Shown here: positions 28,912 through 38,550 of the stretch, one piece after another
Position numbering within the stretch: position 1 is the stretch's first letter
How the letters are laid out: each line of letters starts with the position of its first letter
Assembly (NCBI GenBank): GCA_963709395.1
Contig: CAVPWP010000009.1
Coordinates: 361,362-425,361 of the forward strand
DNA: 64,000 bases
Direction of reading: 5' to 3'
Origin: CAVPWP01 sp963709395
GTDB lineage: Bacteria > Pseudomonadota > Alphaproteobacteria > Rhodobacterales > Rhodobacteraceae
Notes under the pieces: model-generated
The model's input: only the letters and a program-made list of their open reading frames with translations
Databases searched by the model: none
What the model was told of the DNA's origin: nothing
Program-made: the position numbers and the translations under genes

Positions 28912-30261
28912 TCAGAATTCGACGACGGCCCTGATCCCGGAAAAGACCGCTGTCTCATCGGCCAGCGCAGGGTCGATGATCTGCAGATCCGCGCCGATCT
29001 TGAACCATGGCGTCACGGCGAAGTTGTAGAAAATCTCCAGCCCCTGTTCGTCGTTGAGCGCAGTCACGGTGCCGACGATATCTTTCAGGGCGCCGCTCAA
29101 GGCGTCATAGTAGTAGGCCACGCCCCAGTTGTCGTTTCTGCGGCCGGGAACGAGGCCGACGCCACCGAGGCCGAGCTGACCCGACCAGTAGAGGCGGGTG
29201 GGATTGCCGTCGGAGATTCCGATTTGGCCGAACAGTCCAATGCCCTCTGCCGGGTTCGACGGCGACCGGTAGAGATATTGATCGAAAGTATAGGCGAAGT
29301 AATAGCGGTTGCCCTTGATCTTGAGCGACGTGGGGTCTGGGTTGGGCAGCCGCAGGCCGTCGAGACTTTCGAGGTCGGTCCCGTCATAGGTGCTGTAGAG
29401 GGCGACGAACCCCTGATGGCCAGCCAGACCGCCGATGGTCACCGGGATGTCGACGCTGCCACGTGCCGTTACGCCTTCCGAGAACGGTGCGTCCAGGCAG
29501 GACCTGTTGACGCAATCAAGTGGGTCATAGACCCACAGGTTGTACTTGGCCGCCGGTGTTGCAACGGTCAGGATCGCGCCCAGCATGTAGGGCGGGACGA
29601 GACCGCTCGGCGGTGCGGCGAAGGTCGTGTTCCAGAACGAGTCGATGCCGGCGCCGCCTGCGAACGGCTTGCCGGCGGCCGCGTCGATCATGTTGATCTT
29701 GCCGATCAGGAGATTGGCCGAGCTTCCAAACGACTGCGCGAAATAGAAGCTCGTCAGATCGAAGGCGTCCGCATCGTCGATGCCCGGGAACGCGAGCGCC
29801 GTGTTCACCGGGACCATTGTCCCGCCGCGCCCGTTGACGCTCTGGCCAAAATTGTACTCGACCTTGGCGGTGAGCGAGAGCCCATCCCAGAAGCCCAGCT
29901 TGCCGAGATCCGTCCGCAGCAGAACGTCAGCCTTTCCGCCGTAGAGATAGCCGTGCTCGCCGTCCCCGGCATTCATTCCCTGGACAAACTGGGAGAGCCG
30001 CGATCTGAACGTGAAGCCTTGCTCCTCCAGCCGTTCACGTGCGCCTCCCCAGTCTCCGGTGAGGTATTTGCGTTGGCTCAAGTCCAGGCTCGTGGCAGGA
30101 ATCTCGTCCGCGCGGAGAGCGCCGGCCGGGGCCGCAAACGCCATTGCGGCAATCACGACAGTTGGGCCGGCGCGCCGGAATCCTCGTTGGAACGCGGACC
30201 AGCGCGAAAACCGAAATCCTGAGGCGCCGTTGATGCGAAATCCTGGCACGGGTGGGCTCAC
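28912..30261 (-). CDS. OprB-type carbohydrate-selective porin
   Basis: A 449-residue outer-membrane beta-barrel. A long basic leader precedes a signal helix (VVIAAMAFAAPAGALRA). The mature start TGDWGGARERLEEQGFTF is the OprB family signature, followed by alternating aromatic/polar strands, FYFAQSFGSSANLLIGKINM and a terminal strand ending in FSGIRAVVEF with C-terminal Phe, as needed for BAM assembly. OprB porins admit sugars. It is complete although IS debris surrounds it, so it may be functional cargo of the accessory region. Confidence 0.9.
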   Translation of the reverse strand: MSPPVPGFRINGASGFRFSRWSAFQRGFRRAGPTVVIAAMAFAAPAGALRADEIPATSLDLSQRKYLTGDWGGARERLEEQGFTFRSRLSQFVQGMNAGDGEHGYLYGGKADVLLRTDLGKLGFWDGLSLTAKVEYNFGQSVNGRGGTMVPVNTALAFPGIDDADAFDLTSFYFAQSFGSSANLLIGKINMIDAAAGKPFAGGAGIDSFWNTTFAAPPSGLVPPYMLGAILTVATPAAKYNLWVYDPLDCVNRSCLDAPFSEGVTARGSVDIPVTIGGLAGHQGFVALYSTYDGTDLESLDGLRLPNPDPTSLKIKGNRYYFAYTFDQYLYRSPSNPAEGIGLFGQIGISDGNPTRLYWSGQLGLGGVGLVPGRRNDNWGVAYYYDALSGALKDIVGTVTALNDEQGLEIFYNFAVTPWFKIGADLQIIDPALADETAVFSGIRAVVEF

Positions 30262-30503
30262 TCAATTGCCAGGCCAGTCCAGCGCCTGGCAGCTTTCACG
30301 GAGTTGATCGATGGTTCTTCCACTACTGCTTCCTTCGAGCCAGCTCGATCCGCGGCTGACCAGACCACTGGAATCTACCGTCAATCTGTCCTGTGGCCGA
30401 CTGGTCCCTCGCCACGGAAGCGAGGGTTGTTCCAGTCAGGACCGGCGCACATACGGCGCCTGGAAGATTGATGCATTCTACCTTCACGGTGGGTCTTGTC
30501 ATG
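30262..30503. other. upstream region of the porin, left flank of IS110
   Basis: 242 bp without a gene. It must contain the porin promoter reading leftward unless the IS110 insertion displaced it; insertion lies only ~240 bp upstream of the porin start. Confidence 0.4.
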
Positions 30504-31913
30504 TGTGGACGGCTCCGTTTGTGCAAGGGTTGATCTGAGCTGATGTTGATCGTCGCAGGTTGCGGTCATGTGTCTGGCCTGTTGACGCGGTGCATGTGAC
30601 CGCTGGCCCTCCCTCTCGGGCCATTGCTTCGCAATGCCCTGCCGGGCAGCGGATGAAGTCCGCATGCCAGGTCGCGATCAGAAGATCGGACTTTAATGTC
30701 CAGACAAGACCTCGGGGTGTCCCGGATGCGGTCCCTTTCGATCATCATCACTCACTTCTGCCCTTGCATCTCATCACGGCGTTTCGGGCGCCGCTATGTC
30801 CTCCTACGTTCAGATGGCCGGTACGGCTTTGTAGTCTTCTCCCTTTGCCAGCAGCGCCCAGGCGGTTCGAGCCGTTTTGTTGGCGATGGCAACAGTGACA
30901 AGCCGGGTCGGCTTGCGCTCCAGGAGCGATCTGACCCAGGCTCCGGTTCGGGTGTCGGTGGTTGGCGCTCGTCGTGTGACAGAGGTGGCCCCGACGACCA
31001 ACAGTCGTCGCAGGTAGCCGTTCCCCATCTTCGATATATGCCCGAGCCGATCCTTGCCGCCGGAAGAGTTCTGTCTTGGCACGAGGCCAAGGTAGGCCGC
31101 GAACTGCCGACCGGATTTGAACAGGGCTGGATCGGGTACGCTCGCGGCAAGAGCGGTCGCGGTGATAAGGCCCACGCCCGGGATCGTCTCGAGCCGCTGG
31201 CTCCCGGCATTTTGCCGATGCCGTGCCATCAGTTGCCTTTCGATGTTCCGGACCTCGGCAGCCAGATTGTCGAGTTGACCCGCCAAAGCAAGAAGCGCGG
31301 ACCGGGCGACTTCTGGCAGTCCGAGGGTGTCATCATCATGAAGGCGACCGACCAGGTCTGCCACCTTCCGAGGCCCTTGGGCGGCGATGATACCAAACTC
31401 GGCGAAGTGGGCGCGGATCGCATTCAGGATCATCGCACGCTGCCGCATCAGCAGATCGCGCGACCGATGCAGCACAAGAACGCCCTGCTGTTCCTCCGTC
31501 TTCACCGGCACGAAGCGCATGTTTGGTCGCGTCACCGCTTCACAGATTGCCTCGGCGTCTGCGGCATCGTTCTTCTGGCGTTTTACGTAGGGCTTCACAT
31601 AAGCGGGCGGGATCAATCGGACGTCATGTCCAAGCGCCGCGATTTCACGCGCCCAGTAGTGCGATGTGGCACAGGCCTCCATCCCAATCAGGCAAGGGCC
31701 CAGCTTGCCAAGAAAGTCTAACACGGCACCTCGCCGCAGCTTCTTTTTCAAGATAACCGTGCCATCAGCATCAACGCCGTGGAGTTGAAAGACGGACTTG
31801 GCGATGTCGATCCCGAGTGTTGTAATAGTCATGTGGATGGCTCCTTCTCTCTGTTGGTTGCAAACAGCACCAGCATGGCACAATGCGATGCCGTTCGGGT
31901 GGAGCCGTCCACA
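30504..31913 (-). mobile_element. IS110/IS1111-type insertion sequence, apparently complete
   Basis: The element is bounded by a perfect 13-bp inverted repeat: TGTGGACGGCTCC at 30504-30516 and its complement GGAGCCGTCCACA at 31901-31913. Such short subterminal inverted repeats are the mark of the IS1111 subgroup. It carries one intact transposase gene. The ~300-bp noncoding segment 30517-30809 at the transposase 3' side corresponds to the place where these elements encode their bridge-type RNA or attachment signals. Its left part has a related degraded copy at 51593-51755. Confidence 0.8.
30810..31832 (-). CDS. IS110-family transposase
   Basis: A 340-residue serine/DEDD transposase. The RuvC-like N-terminal domain starts LGIDIAKSVFQLHGVDADG and includes GMEACATSHYW and the RQKNDAADAEAICEA acidic motif. 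The C-terminal Transposase_20 domain has ETIPGVGLITATALAASV and AAYLGLVPRQNSSGGKDRLG with the catalytic serine. No frameshift. The start is ATG 31830-31832, after a GAGAAGGAGCC ribosome-binding site. Likely active. Confidence 0.95.
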   Translation of the reverse strand: MTITTLGIDIAKSVFQLHGVDADGTVILKKKLRRGAVLDFLGKLGPCLIGMEACATSHYWAREIAALGHDVRLIPPAYVKPYVKRQKNDAADAEAICEAVTRPNMRFVPVKTEEQQGVLVLHRSRDLLMRQRAMILNAIRAHFAEFGIIAAQGPRKVADLVGRLHDDDTLGLPEVARSALLALAGQLDNLAAEVRNIERQLMARHRQNAGSQRLETIPGVGLITATALAASVPDPALFKSGRQFAAYLGLVPRQNSSGGKDRLGHISKMGNGYLRRLLVVGATSVTRRAPTTDTRTGAWVRSLLERKPTRLVTVAIANKTARTAWALLAKGEDYKAVPAI

Positions 31914-31916
31914 CCA

Positions 31917-31957
31917 TCAGACAAACTTGGCTTGAGACGGAGCAGGGTGTTGGCTAG
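31917..31957 (+). repeat. IS6-type terminal sequence, copy 2 (solo end)
   Basis: TCAGACAAACTTGGCTTGAG followed by ACGGAGCAGGGTGTTGGCTA matches copy 3 at 51174-51214 closely and copies 1 and 4 more distantly. It abuts the outer end of the IS110 element with 3 bp between, so IS110 appears to have inserted into or beside an existing IS6-type end. No IS6 transposase is present. Confidence 0.6.
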
Positions 31958-32379
31958 CCTCATCGAATGAACAAACCCACCCGAGTATCCGAACATTATG
32001 GGCACGGCTGGGTAACGCTGAACTGGCCGACTTCCTAGAGCCTAGGAAACACAACGACATGTGATTTCGCGGGAATGGTCTATGGCGGAGGGAAAGGGAC
32101 CCCCGTCGAACCTTCTCGGTGCCCAAGTCATTGAATTGAATGATGCAGTGGTTTGGCTTGCGCCTGGATCGATATATGACCGACCGGCTCGTCGCCGCGA
32201 TCTTCAGTTGGAAAAGGCCCTCTTCTTGCCGGGCACCGATAATGGGAACCAATCTCACGGATACCCTCTCCTTCAGTTTGTGTTTCTACACCACGAGTTC
32301 GCCTTATCGCGATGCTGCCAGCGGAGAGCGGCGTCCACCCCATCTTTGCCCCCGCAAAATCGTTGTATCGAGGTCGAAG
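31958..32379. other. unassigned stretch right of IS110
   Basis: About 420 bp. An open frame on the plus strand (32061-32432) runs into the 3' end of the opposite regulator gene and has no recognisable domain, so I do not call it. Probably decayed sequence between the mobile elements and the next functional block. Confidence 0.4.
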
Positions 32380-34125
32380 TCAGGCCGATCTACCGCGGAG
32401 CGGCGCCTCGACTGATTCCTCTGTGCCACTAACGTGACGATCCTGAAATTCCTGACCGCGAAGCGTAGCATCTATGATCTCGATTAAATCCGGGTGCAGG
32501 TTTCGGCTTCGGAGATCTTCCACCATGCGGTCTAGGTAGCCGGCGTCGATTGCCAACAGTGCCTGCATCGAAGCATTCGCATCCTCGGTCCGGCCAAGGC
32601 GGGCGGCGGCCACTGCCATGACGAGATGACCATAGACCACATGCGGCGCGTCGGTCCTGTGCGCCTCGTCAAATGCGGCCGCGAAGCGGCCGTGCGCGAG
32701 GTGATAGAGTGCAAGCCCGATCCGGTAAGGGCCGGGCAACGCGGGATTTCGGGCATAGCCCTCTTCAAGCAAAGGCACGGCCTCCTCCCATTCCGCGAGC
32801 ATCGCGCGGCGCAGACCGAGATCGGCCATGATCTCGGAATCATTGGGGTTGAGCGCGAGGCCGGTCTCGAGGGCCTCCAGACTGCCGGACACGTTTCCGC
32901 TGAACCAGAAAGCCAGACCAAGAGCGTGATGGCCACGGCTGGAGCCGGGCGCGAGTTCGATCGCGCGATGCGCGAGGTCCAGCGCGCGCTGCAACGGATC
33001 GTCGTCGGCGCCATTCAAGTTATGCCCGAACCGCGCTGCGTTGACGTACATCTGCGAAAGACATGCGTAGGCTTCTGCGTAGCCGGGGTCCGTCGCGATG
33101 GCACTCTCGAGTCCCACGCGCACCGGCTCGAACATTTCATGGTCGTATGACCGCCAATATGAGTGAAAGCGGACAACGCCGTCGTAAGAAGACATGCTCT
33201 TTGGATGATCCCCGTCGGATTCAAGCGCCCTGCTGGCGATAATCCCGTAGGGCTGCGCCAGAGCGCGGACTACCCTGTCGGCCACTTCCTCCCGGAGTGC
33301 GAGGATTTCGCCTGGGTCAAGGCGCCGATTGAAGGTTTCCCCCCAGAGACACTGCCCATCCCTCGCATCGATCAGCAGGACCTCCATCCCGAACCGCGTC
33401 GCCGAAAGCGAAGTCCCGCCAGTAATTAGGAAGTCGACTCCAAGTTCGGCGCGCAGCCTGTCTCGATCCGGATCTGTCCCTGAGTCGAATGTCGTGCTCG
33501 GGCCGAACACGAACAGGTCGGTGAACCGGGAAAGGCCCACAATGATCTGCCGAATGAGCCCGTGCGTGAAGTTCGGATGGCTCGTCTGATCGCCTTCCTC
33601 TTCAAAAGGTGCGACGAAGATGGTCGGGCCGTGTCGATACTTGCGCTTCCAGAGTTTTTGGGGATCGATCGCAAGAGTATCCGCTTTCGGAGACGATGCG
33701 CCGCCTGACTGAAAGGTCGGGACATAGGTCCCCTTTGGAATGACAATTCTTACGGGATCATCCGCGCCCTCCCGCAGATAGTAGTTGTCAAGCGATCGCC
33801 GCAGACGACCTGCCTCGATCCGGACGATCGAATCGAGCTGCGGATCAAAGTCCGCTCCGCGATCGAAGACGGATGTCGCGATCGTATACGCCTTAATCAG
33901 GGCGGACCTGCCGGAAAGGGTTTCTTCCACCACATAACCGAGAAACCTGCGGTTCCGATCCGACGCGTCGAAATCGGCGGATTCCAGGATCCTCATCAGT
34001 TGGGCCCGGACCGCAAGCGGCCCGACGCGCGCGCCGTCGTCCACCATCAGGTGTCGCCGGGCAGCTGCTGCAGCCATCTCGCGCACATCGAATGTCCTTT
34101 CCGCTTTCCCGAGATGCTGCCACAT
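32380..34125 (-). CDS. TolB-like/TPR regulatory protein
   Basis: A 581-residue soluble protein. Residues ~40-140 form a helical domain (LMRILESADFDASDRNRRFL, RIEAGRLRRSLDNYY) seen at the start of many uncharacterised TPR regulators. Residues ~165-300 resemble the TolB N-terminal-like domain of adenylate-cyclase-associated proteins (GPTIFVAPFEEEGD, VDFLITGGTSLSA, DGQCLWGETFNRRLD). Several TPR motifs follow (DPGYAEAYACLSQMYVNAAR, LNPNDSEIMADLGLRRAMLA). It has no cyclase or kinase domain. It is divergent from gdhA, so it may sense or regulate the operon at 34.3-43.1 kb. The exact start is uncertain. Confidence 0.7.
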   Translation of the reverse strand: MWQHLGKAERTFDVREMAAAAARRHLMVDDGARVGPLAVRAQLMRILESADFDASDRNRRFLGYVVEETLSGRSALIKAYTIATSVFDRGADFDPQLDSIVRIEAGRLRRSLDNYYLREGADDPVRIVIPKGTYVPTFQSGGASSPKADTLAIDPQKLWKRKYRHGPTIFVAPFEEEGDQTSHPNFTHGLIRQIIVGLSRFTDLFVFGPSTTFDSGTDPDRDRLRAELGVDFLITGGTSLSATRFGMEVLLIDARDGQCLWGETFNRRLDPGEILALREEVADRVVRALAQPYGIIASRALESDGDHPKSMSSYDGVVRFHSYWRSYDHEMFEPVRVGLESAIATDPGYAEAYACLSQMYVNAARFGHNLNGADDDPLQRALDLAHRAIELAPGSSRGHHALGLAFWFSGNVSGSLEALETGLALNPNDSEIMADLGLRRAMLAEWEEAVPLLEEGYARNPALPGPYRIGLALYHLAHGRFAAAFDEAHRTDAPHVVYGHLVMAVAAARLGRTEDANASMQALLAIDAGYLDRMVEDLRSRNLHPDLIEIIDATLRGQEFQDRHVSGTEESVEAPLRGRSA

Positions 34126-34260
34126 CGCGACACTTATGTCAGCAGTCAGGGGTTGTTAACAGTAACGTGCTTGGCCACCATCGGGTTATCCATCGAAATT
34201 CAAAAGGTTCAGGCGGGTATGCTTAGCCAGCGACCTGCGAAGCTACAAGGAGAGAAGACA
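34126..34260. promoter_or_regulatory. divergent promoter region of regulator and gdhA operon
   Basis: 135 bp separating the TPR regulator (minus) from gdhA (plus). An AAGGAGAGAAG ribosome-binding site precedes gdhA. It must hold both promoters; I could not define the boxes. The spacing favours joint control. Confidence 0.5.
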
Positions 34261-35505
34261 ATGCTTTCCGACGCCCACGCCTATTTCCACAAGGCCGCCG
34301 ACGTTCTCGGCCTCTCGGACAAGGTCAGGACCATCCTGCTTGCGCCGAAGCGGATCGTGAAGGTGAAGATCGTCATCGAGGGCGAGAACGGCGACCTGCA
34401 GAGCTACGAGGGCTATCGTGTCCAGCACAACGATGCACGCGGCCCGATGAAGGGAGGTCTGCGCTTCCATCCGGACATGGACGAGGACCACGCCGCGGCG
34501 CTGGCCAACCTGATGACCTGGAAGACAGCGGTGGTGGACATCCCCTATGGCGGCGCCAAGGGCGGCATCAATTGCGATCCGCGGACGATGTCCAAGAAGG
34601 ATCTGTTCCAGGTGACCACCCGCTTCGTTCAGGAGATGAAGGAGGTCATCGGGCCGCTCACCGACATCCCCGCCCCCGACGTCAACACCAACGCCGAGAT
34701 CATGGGCTGGATCATGAACGAGTACTCGCGCTACGCGGGTTTCTCGCCCGGCGTGGTCACGGGCAAGCCGCTGGAGCTGTTCGGCTCCGAGGGACGGTCC
34801 GCGGCGACCGGTCGCGGGGTGATGGACGTGCTGGGCGCGGCGCTCAAGGAGAAGGGCAAGGCCTTCGCCGACGTCACCGTGGCGGTCCAGGGCTTCGGCA
34901 ACGTGGGCAGCAACGCCGCCCGGCTGATCGCGGAGCAAGGCGCGAAGATCGTCGCCGTGGCAGATCACACAGGCGGGGTCAGCAACGACGAGGGGCTCGA
35001 AACCGTGGCGCTTGCCGCCTGGGTTGCCGAGCATGGCGGGGTTAAGGGCTTCGCCGGCGGAAAGCCCTTCGACGGCGGCAAGATCATCACCTGGGACGCC
35101 GACGTGCTTGTGCCGGCGGCGCTGGAGAACTCCATCACCGCCGAGAACGCGCCGGATGTGAAGGCGTCGATCATCGTGGAAGGCGCCAATGCGCCGACCT
35201 CGCCCGAAGCCGACACCATTCTGAACAAACGCGGCGTTCTTATCGTGCCGGACATCCTGGCGAATGCCGGCGGCGTCACGGTCAGCTATTTCGAGTGGGC
35301 GCAGAACATCCAGCACTTCAAGTGGGACGAGGAACGGGTCAACGCGGAATTGGACAAGACCATGGCCAAGGCCTATGCGGCCGTTCGCGATGTCGCGACA
35401 GAGTTCGACACGGATCTGCGCACGGCTGCGTTCATCCTCGCGATAAGGCGTGTGGCCAAGGCCGCGCTCGCGCGGACCCATATGGCGGCGAACCTGCCGT
35501 TCTGA
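34261..35505 (+). CDS. gdhA: glutamate dehydrogenase (Glu/Leu/Phe/Val family)
   Basis: A 414-residue amino-acid dehydrogenase. The substrate lysine motif DIPYGGAKGGINCDP and the upstream GPMKGGLRFHPDMD are intact. The Rossmann segment VAVQGFGNVGSNAARL binds the dinucleotide, and IIVEGANAPTSPEAD follows. The size and sequence match the hexameric catabolic GDH group that deaminates glutamate to 2-oxoglutarate; leucine or related amino acids remain possible. The start is ATG 34261 with a strong AAGGAGA site. First gene of the plus-strand set reaching 43.1 kb. A miniature relic of a second copy occurs at 48024. Confidence 0.92.
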   Translation: MLSDAHAYFHKAADVLGLSDKVRTILLAPKRIVKVKIVIEGENGDLQSYEGYRVQHNDARGPMKGGLRFHPDMDEDHAAALANLMTWKTAVVDIPYGGAKGGINCDPRTMSKKDLFQVTTRFVQEMKEVIGPLTDIPAPDVNTNAEIMGWIMNEYSRYAGFSPGVVTGKPLELFGSEGRSAATGRGVMDVLGAALKEKGKAFADVTVAVQGFGNVGSNAARLIAEQGAKIVAVADHTGGVSNDEGLETVALAAWVAEHGGVKGFAGGKPFDGGKIITWDADVLVPAALENSITAENAPDVKASIIVEGANAPTSPEADTILNKRGVLIVPDILANAGGVTVSYFEWAQNIQHFKWDEERVNAELDKTMAKAYAAVRDVATEFDTDLRTAAFILAIRRVAKAALARTHMAANLPF

Positions 35506-35575
35506 ACGGACATTCGGTCGCCCGGCGCGCGCGGAGGTGCCCGGCGTCCGCGGATCGTGACAGCAGAGGTGGACC

Positions 35576-37264
35576 ATGTCTCAGCTGACTGACTTTCTCG
35601 TAGAATATCCGGAGCTGACGGTCTTTCTGACCATCGCGATCGGCTATCTGGTCGGCAACGTGAAGATCGGGGATTTCTCCTTCGGCCCGGTGGCCGGCTC
35701 GCTCTTCGCGGGCCTTCTGCTCGGGCAGCTCGCCGAGATTCCGATCGCCGGCATGGCGAAGTCGTATCTGTTCCTGCTGTTCCTGTTCGGCATCGGCTAC
35801 TCGGCCGGCCCGCAGTTCCTGACGGCCCTCAAACGCGGCGGTGCGCAGCCGGTGCTGGTGGCGGTCGTATGCACGGGCACCGGGCTGATGATCGCCTTCG
35901 TCGTGGCGCGGCTGCTAGGGCTCGGTCCAGGCTATGCCGCGGGTCTGCTGTCGGGTGGTCTGACCCAGAGCCCGGCCATCGGCTCGGCCGGCGAGGCCAT
36001 CGCGCGGCTGCCCCTCGAGGCCGCCGAGATCGAGCGCCTGACCGCCCATGTCGCCGTCGGCTACGCGGTCTGCTACGTCGTCGGCTCGGCCGGCGCGATC
36101 TGGTTCTGCAGCTACATGGGGCCGAAGCTGCTGGGCCTCGACCTGCAGGCCGAAGCCGCTGAATTGGGCCGCAGCCTCGGCATCGACGATGCCGAAAGCG
36201 GTGTCGAATCCGGCTATCGACAGTTTCAGCTCCGCGCCTACCGCACCCCGGAGAGCGCGCCGATCGTCGGTCAGACCCTCGCCGAATCCGAGCGGCGCTT
36301 CGCCGATCAGCGCCTGTTCGTTCTGCGCCTGCGACGGGGCGACCGGATTCTCGACGCGGAAGGGACGCTTGTCGTGGAGGCCGGGGACGTGCTCGCGATC
36401 AGCGGGCCGCGCGCCGCGGTGCTAGAGAACCTGTCGCCGAGGGCCGAGGAGGTCGAAGATGCGGCGCTGCTCGACATCCCGTTCCGGGCCGTGCGGATCG
36501 TCTTCTCGAATGCCGCGCTCGCCGGGCGGGACCTGCGCGCCATCGCGGCCCACCCTTGGGCGCGCGGCCTCTATCTGAAGTCGATCCGGCGGGGCGGTCA
36601 CGAGATCCCGGTCGCGCCGGGCATCGCGCTGCAGAGCGGCGACATTCTCGAGATGATCGGGCCGCAGGATCTGCTGGCGAACGCCGCGTCGAACCTCGGG
36701 CGCGAACTCAAACCGACGCAGGCGACGGATTTCATCGTGCTCGGACTGATGATCTTTTTCGGCGGCCTGATCGGCGTGCTGATGCGCTTCTCGGTCTTCG
36801 GGGTCGAGGTGGGGCTGGGCACCAGCGTCGGAGCCCTGCTCGCCGGACTGCTGACCGGCTATCTGGGCACACGCAATCCGTTCTTTGGGCGCATCCCCGA
36901 AGGCGCCGTGGCGCTGATGACCTCTCTGGGACTTGCCTCCTTCATCGCCATGGTCGGGCTGCAGGCGGCCCCGAGCCTGATCCCGGCGATCCGCGAGGTG
37001 GGTCTCGTCCTGCCCATCGGCGGGTTCGTCGTGGCGATCGTGCCGCTCCTGACAGGGTTGCTGTTCGGGCGGTACGTGCTGGGGATGAACCCGATCCTTC
37101 TGCTCGGCGCCATCGCCGGCGCGCAGACCTCGACGCCCTCGATGGCCGCCGTGCAGGCCCGCTGCGGCAGCCCGCTACCTGTCCTGGGCTATGCGCCCGC
37201 CTATCCTGTGGCGCAGATCACCTTGACCCTATGGGGCAGCATCATCGTGCAGCTGATGACCTGA
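35576..37264 (+). CDS. AspT/YidE-family antiporter
   Basis: A 562-residue membrane protein with an N-terminal membrane half (five hydrophobic segments; GIGYSAGPQFLTALKRGG, GLLSGGLTQSPAIGSA), two central RCK_C domains (about 215-290 and 295-375; VGQTLAESERRFADQRLFV, LRAIAAHPWARGLYLKSI) and a C-terminal membrane half ending in QTSTPSMAAVQ. This is the architecture of the aspartate:alanine exchanger AspT and its relatives. Next to glutamate dehydrogenase it may move a dicarboxylic amino acid; the substrate is inference. Confidence 0.85.
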   Translation: MSQLTDFLVEYPELTVFLTIAIGYLVGNVKIGDFSFGPVAGSLFAGLLLGQLAEIPIAGMAKSYLFLLFLFGIGYSAGPQFLTALKRGGAQPVLVAVVCTGTGLMIAFVVARLLGLGPGYAAGLLSGGLTQSPAIGSAGEAIARLPLEAAEIERLTAHVAVGYAVCYVVGSAGAIWFCSYMGPKLLGLDLQAEAAELGRSLGIDDAESGVESGYRQFQLRAYRTPESAPIVGQTLAESERRFADQRLFVLRLRRGDRILDAEGTLVVEAGDVLAISGPRAAVLENLSPRAEEVEDAALLDIPFRAVRIVFSNAALAGRDLRAIAAHPWARGLYLKSIRRGGHEIPVAPGIALQSGDILEMIGPQDLLANAASNLGRELKPTQATDFIVLGLMIFFGGLIGVLMRFSVFGVEVGLGTSVGALLAGLLTGYLGTRNPFFGRIPEGAVALMTSLGLASFIAMVGLQAAPSLIPAIREVGLVLPIGGFVVAIVPLLTGLLFGRYVLGMNPILLLGAIAGAQTSTPSMAAVQARCGSPLPVLGYAPAYPVAQITLTLWGSIIVQLMT

Positions 37265-37379
37265 GCCCGGCATGACACGGTGGGCAATTAACAGTGACGT
37301 ACTTCCGCCTCCGGACGGCAACGGCGCATCATCGATCCCACGTCGCTGGAACAGCCAGCCACGAGAGGAATGAAGAGCC

Positions 37380-38525
37380 ATGCCTGCCAAGACATCCGCC
37401 GAGACTTCGCCCTATGCCAAGGCCCAGGCCGAATTCGGTGCGCATGACGAGCGCATTCTCGTGCTTCAGGGCGGCGGAGCGCTGGGTGCGTATCAGGCCG
37501 GCGTCTATGAAGGTCTCGCAAAGGCGGGCTTCGCCCCGAATTGGGTGGCGGGAACTTCCATCGGCGCGATCAACGCCGCACTCATCGTGGGCAATGCGCC
37601 GGAGTTACGCCTCGAACGGCTCAAGGCATTCTGGGATCTAGTATCCAGCCGGGCATCGGGTATCTCTGCCTTTGCCGGCATGGATCTGATGCGTCCGTGG
37701 CTCAACCGCATGAGCGCGGCGTCGGCCGCCGCGTTCGGGATATCGGGTTTCTACGTTCCGCGCGTGCCGCCGCCGGCCTTCGCGCCCGAGGGCAGCATCG
37801 GGGCGCTCAGCTACTACGATACAGAACCGTTGCGCGCAACACTCGACGAGCTTGTCGATTTCGACCTGATCAATCGCGGAGACGTGCGGCTGTCGCTCGG
37901 CGCGGTCAATGCTTGCACCGGCGAGGCGGTCTATTTCGACAATACGACCCACACCATCACCGCGAGCCACGTCATGGCCAGCGGGGCACTCCCGCCGGCG
38001 TTCCCGCCATTGGAAATCGATGGCGAATGGTACTGGGACGGCGGCATCATGTCGAATACCCCGCTGCTCCATGTCGCCGAGAACCCGCAGATCAACGCGC
38101 TGATCGTGCAGGTGGATCTCTTCAGCGGCACGGGCGATCTGCCTAGAAACATGGATCAAGTGGCCGAGCGCGCCAAGGACATCCAGTACCAGAGCAAACA
38201 GCGGCATTCGACCGACAAGATCCGCAAGATCGAGGAGCTCCGCAGTGCCCTCGCCGAAGTCCTGATGCTCCTGCCCGAGGACAAGCGCGCGGATCCCAAG
38301 GTGAAGATGCTGGAGGCGGTCAGCCACCGCGGACCGCTGTCGCTCGTGCATCTGGTGAACCGGCATGACACGCAGTCGAACAACTTCAAGGATTACGAGT
38401 TCTCGCGCGCCACGGTGACCGATCTCTGGCATGGCGGCCGCGACGACATTCGCCACGTGATGACCGACCCTATGGAGTGCCGCGTGACCGATCTCGGCAA
38501 CGGCGTCCGCGCTTTCAATCTGTAA
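37380..38525 (+). CDS. patatin-like phospholipase (DUF3734 type)
   Basis: A 381-residue patatin. The oxyanion loop GGGALGAYQAGVYEG is at about 31-45, the nucleophile elbow GTSIGAINAAL has Ser60, and the dyad aspartate is in YWDGGIMSNTPL. The C-terminal ~120 residues (DIQYQSKQRHSTDKI, HLVNRHDTQSNNFKDYEFS) are DUF3734. These proteins hydrolyse acyl esters of phospholipids; in some bacteria they accompany poly-hydroxybutyrate metabolism genes, as here with acetoacetate and hydroxybutyrate enzymes. No signal peptide. Confidence 0.9.
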   Translation: MPAKTSAETSPYAKAQAEFGAHDERILVLQGGGALGAYQAGVYEGLAKAGFAPNWVAGTSIGAINAALIVGNAPELRLERLKAFWDLVSSRASGISAFAGMDLMRPWLNRMSAASAAAFGISGFYVPRVPPPAFAPEGSIGALSYYDTEPLRATLDELVDFDLINRGDVRLSLGAVNACTGEAVYFDNTTHTITASHVMASGALPPAFPPLEIDGEWYWDGGIMSNTPLLHVAENPQINALIVQVDLFSGTGDLPRNMDQVAERAKDIQYQSKQRHSTDKIRKIEELRSALAEVLMLLPEDKRADPKVKMLEAVSHRGPLSLVHLVNRHDTQSNNFKDYEFSRATVTDLWHGGRDDIRHVMTDPMECRVTDLGNGVRAFNL

Positions 38526-38550
38526 TTACCAGCAGGAGAGACCCTTCCAG

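Noticed and set aside
32061..32432. 123-codon plus-strand frame right of IS110
   Set aside because: It overlaps the 3' end of the TPR regulator and has no recognisable domain or initiation signal.
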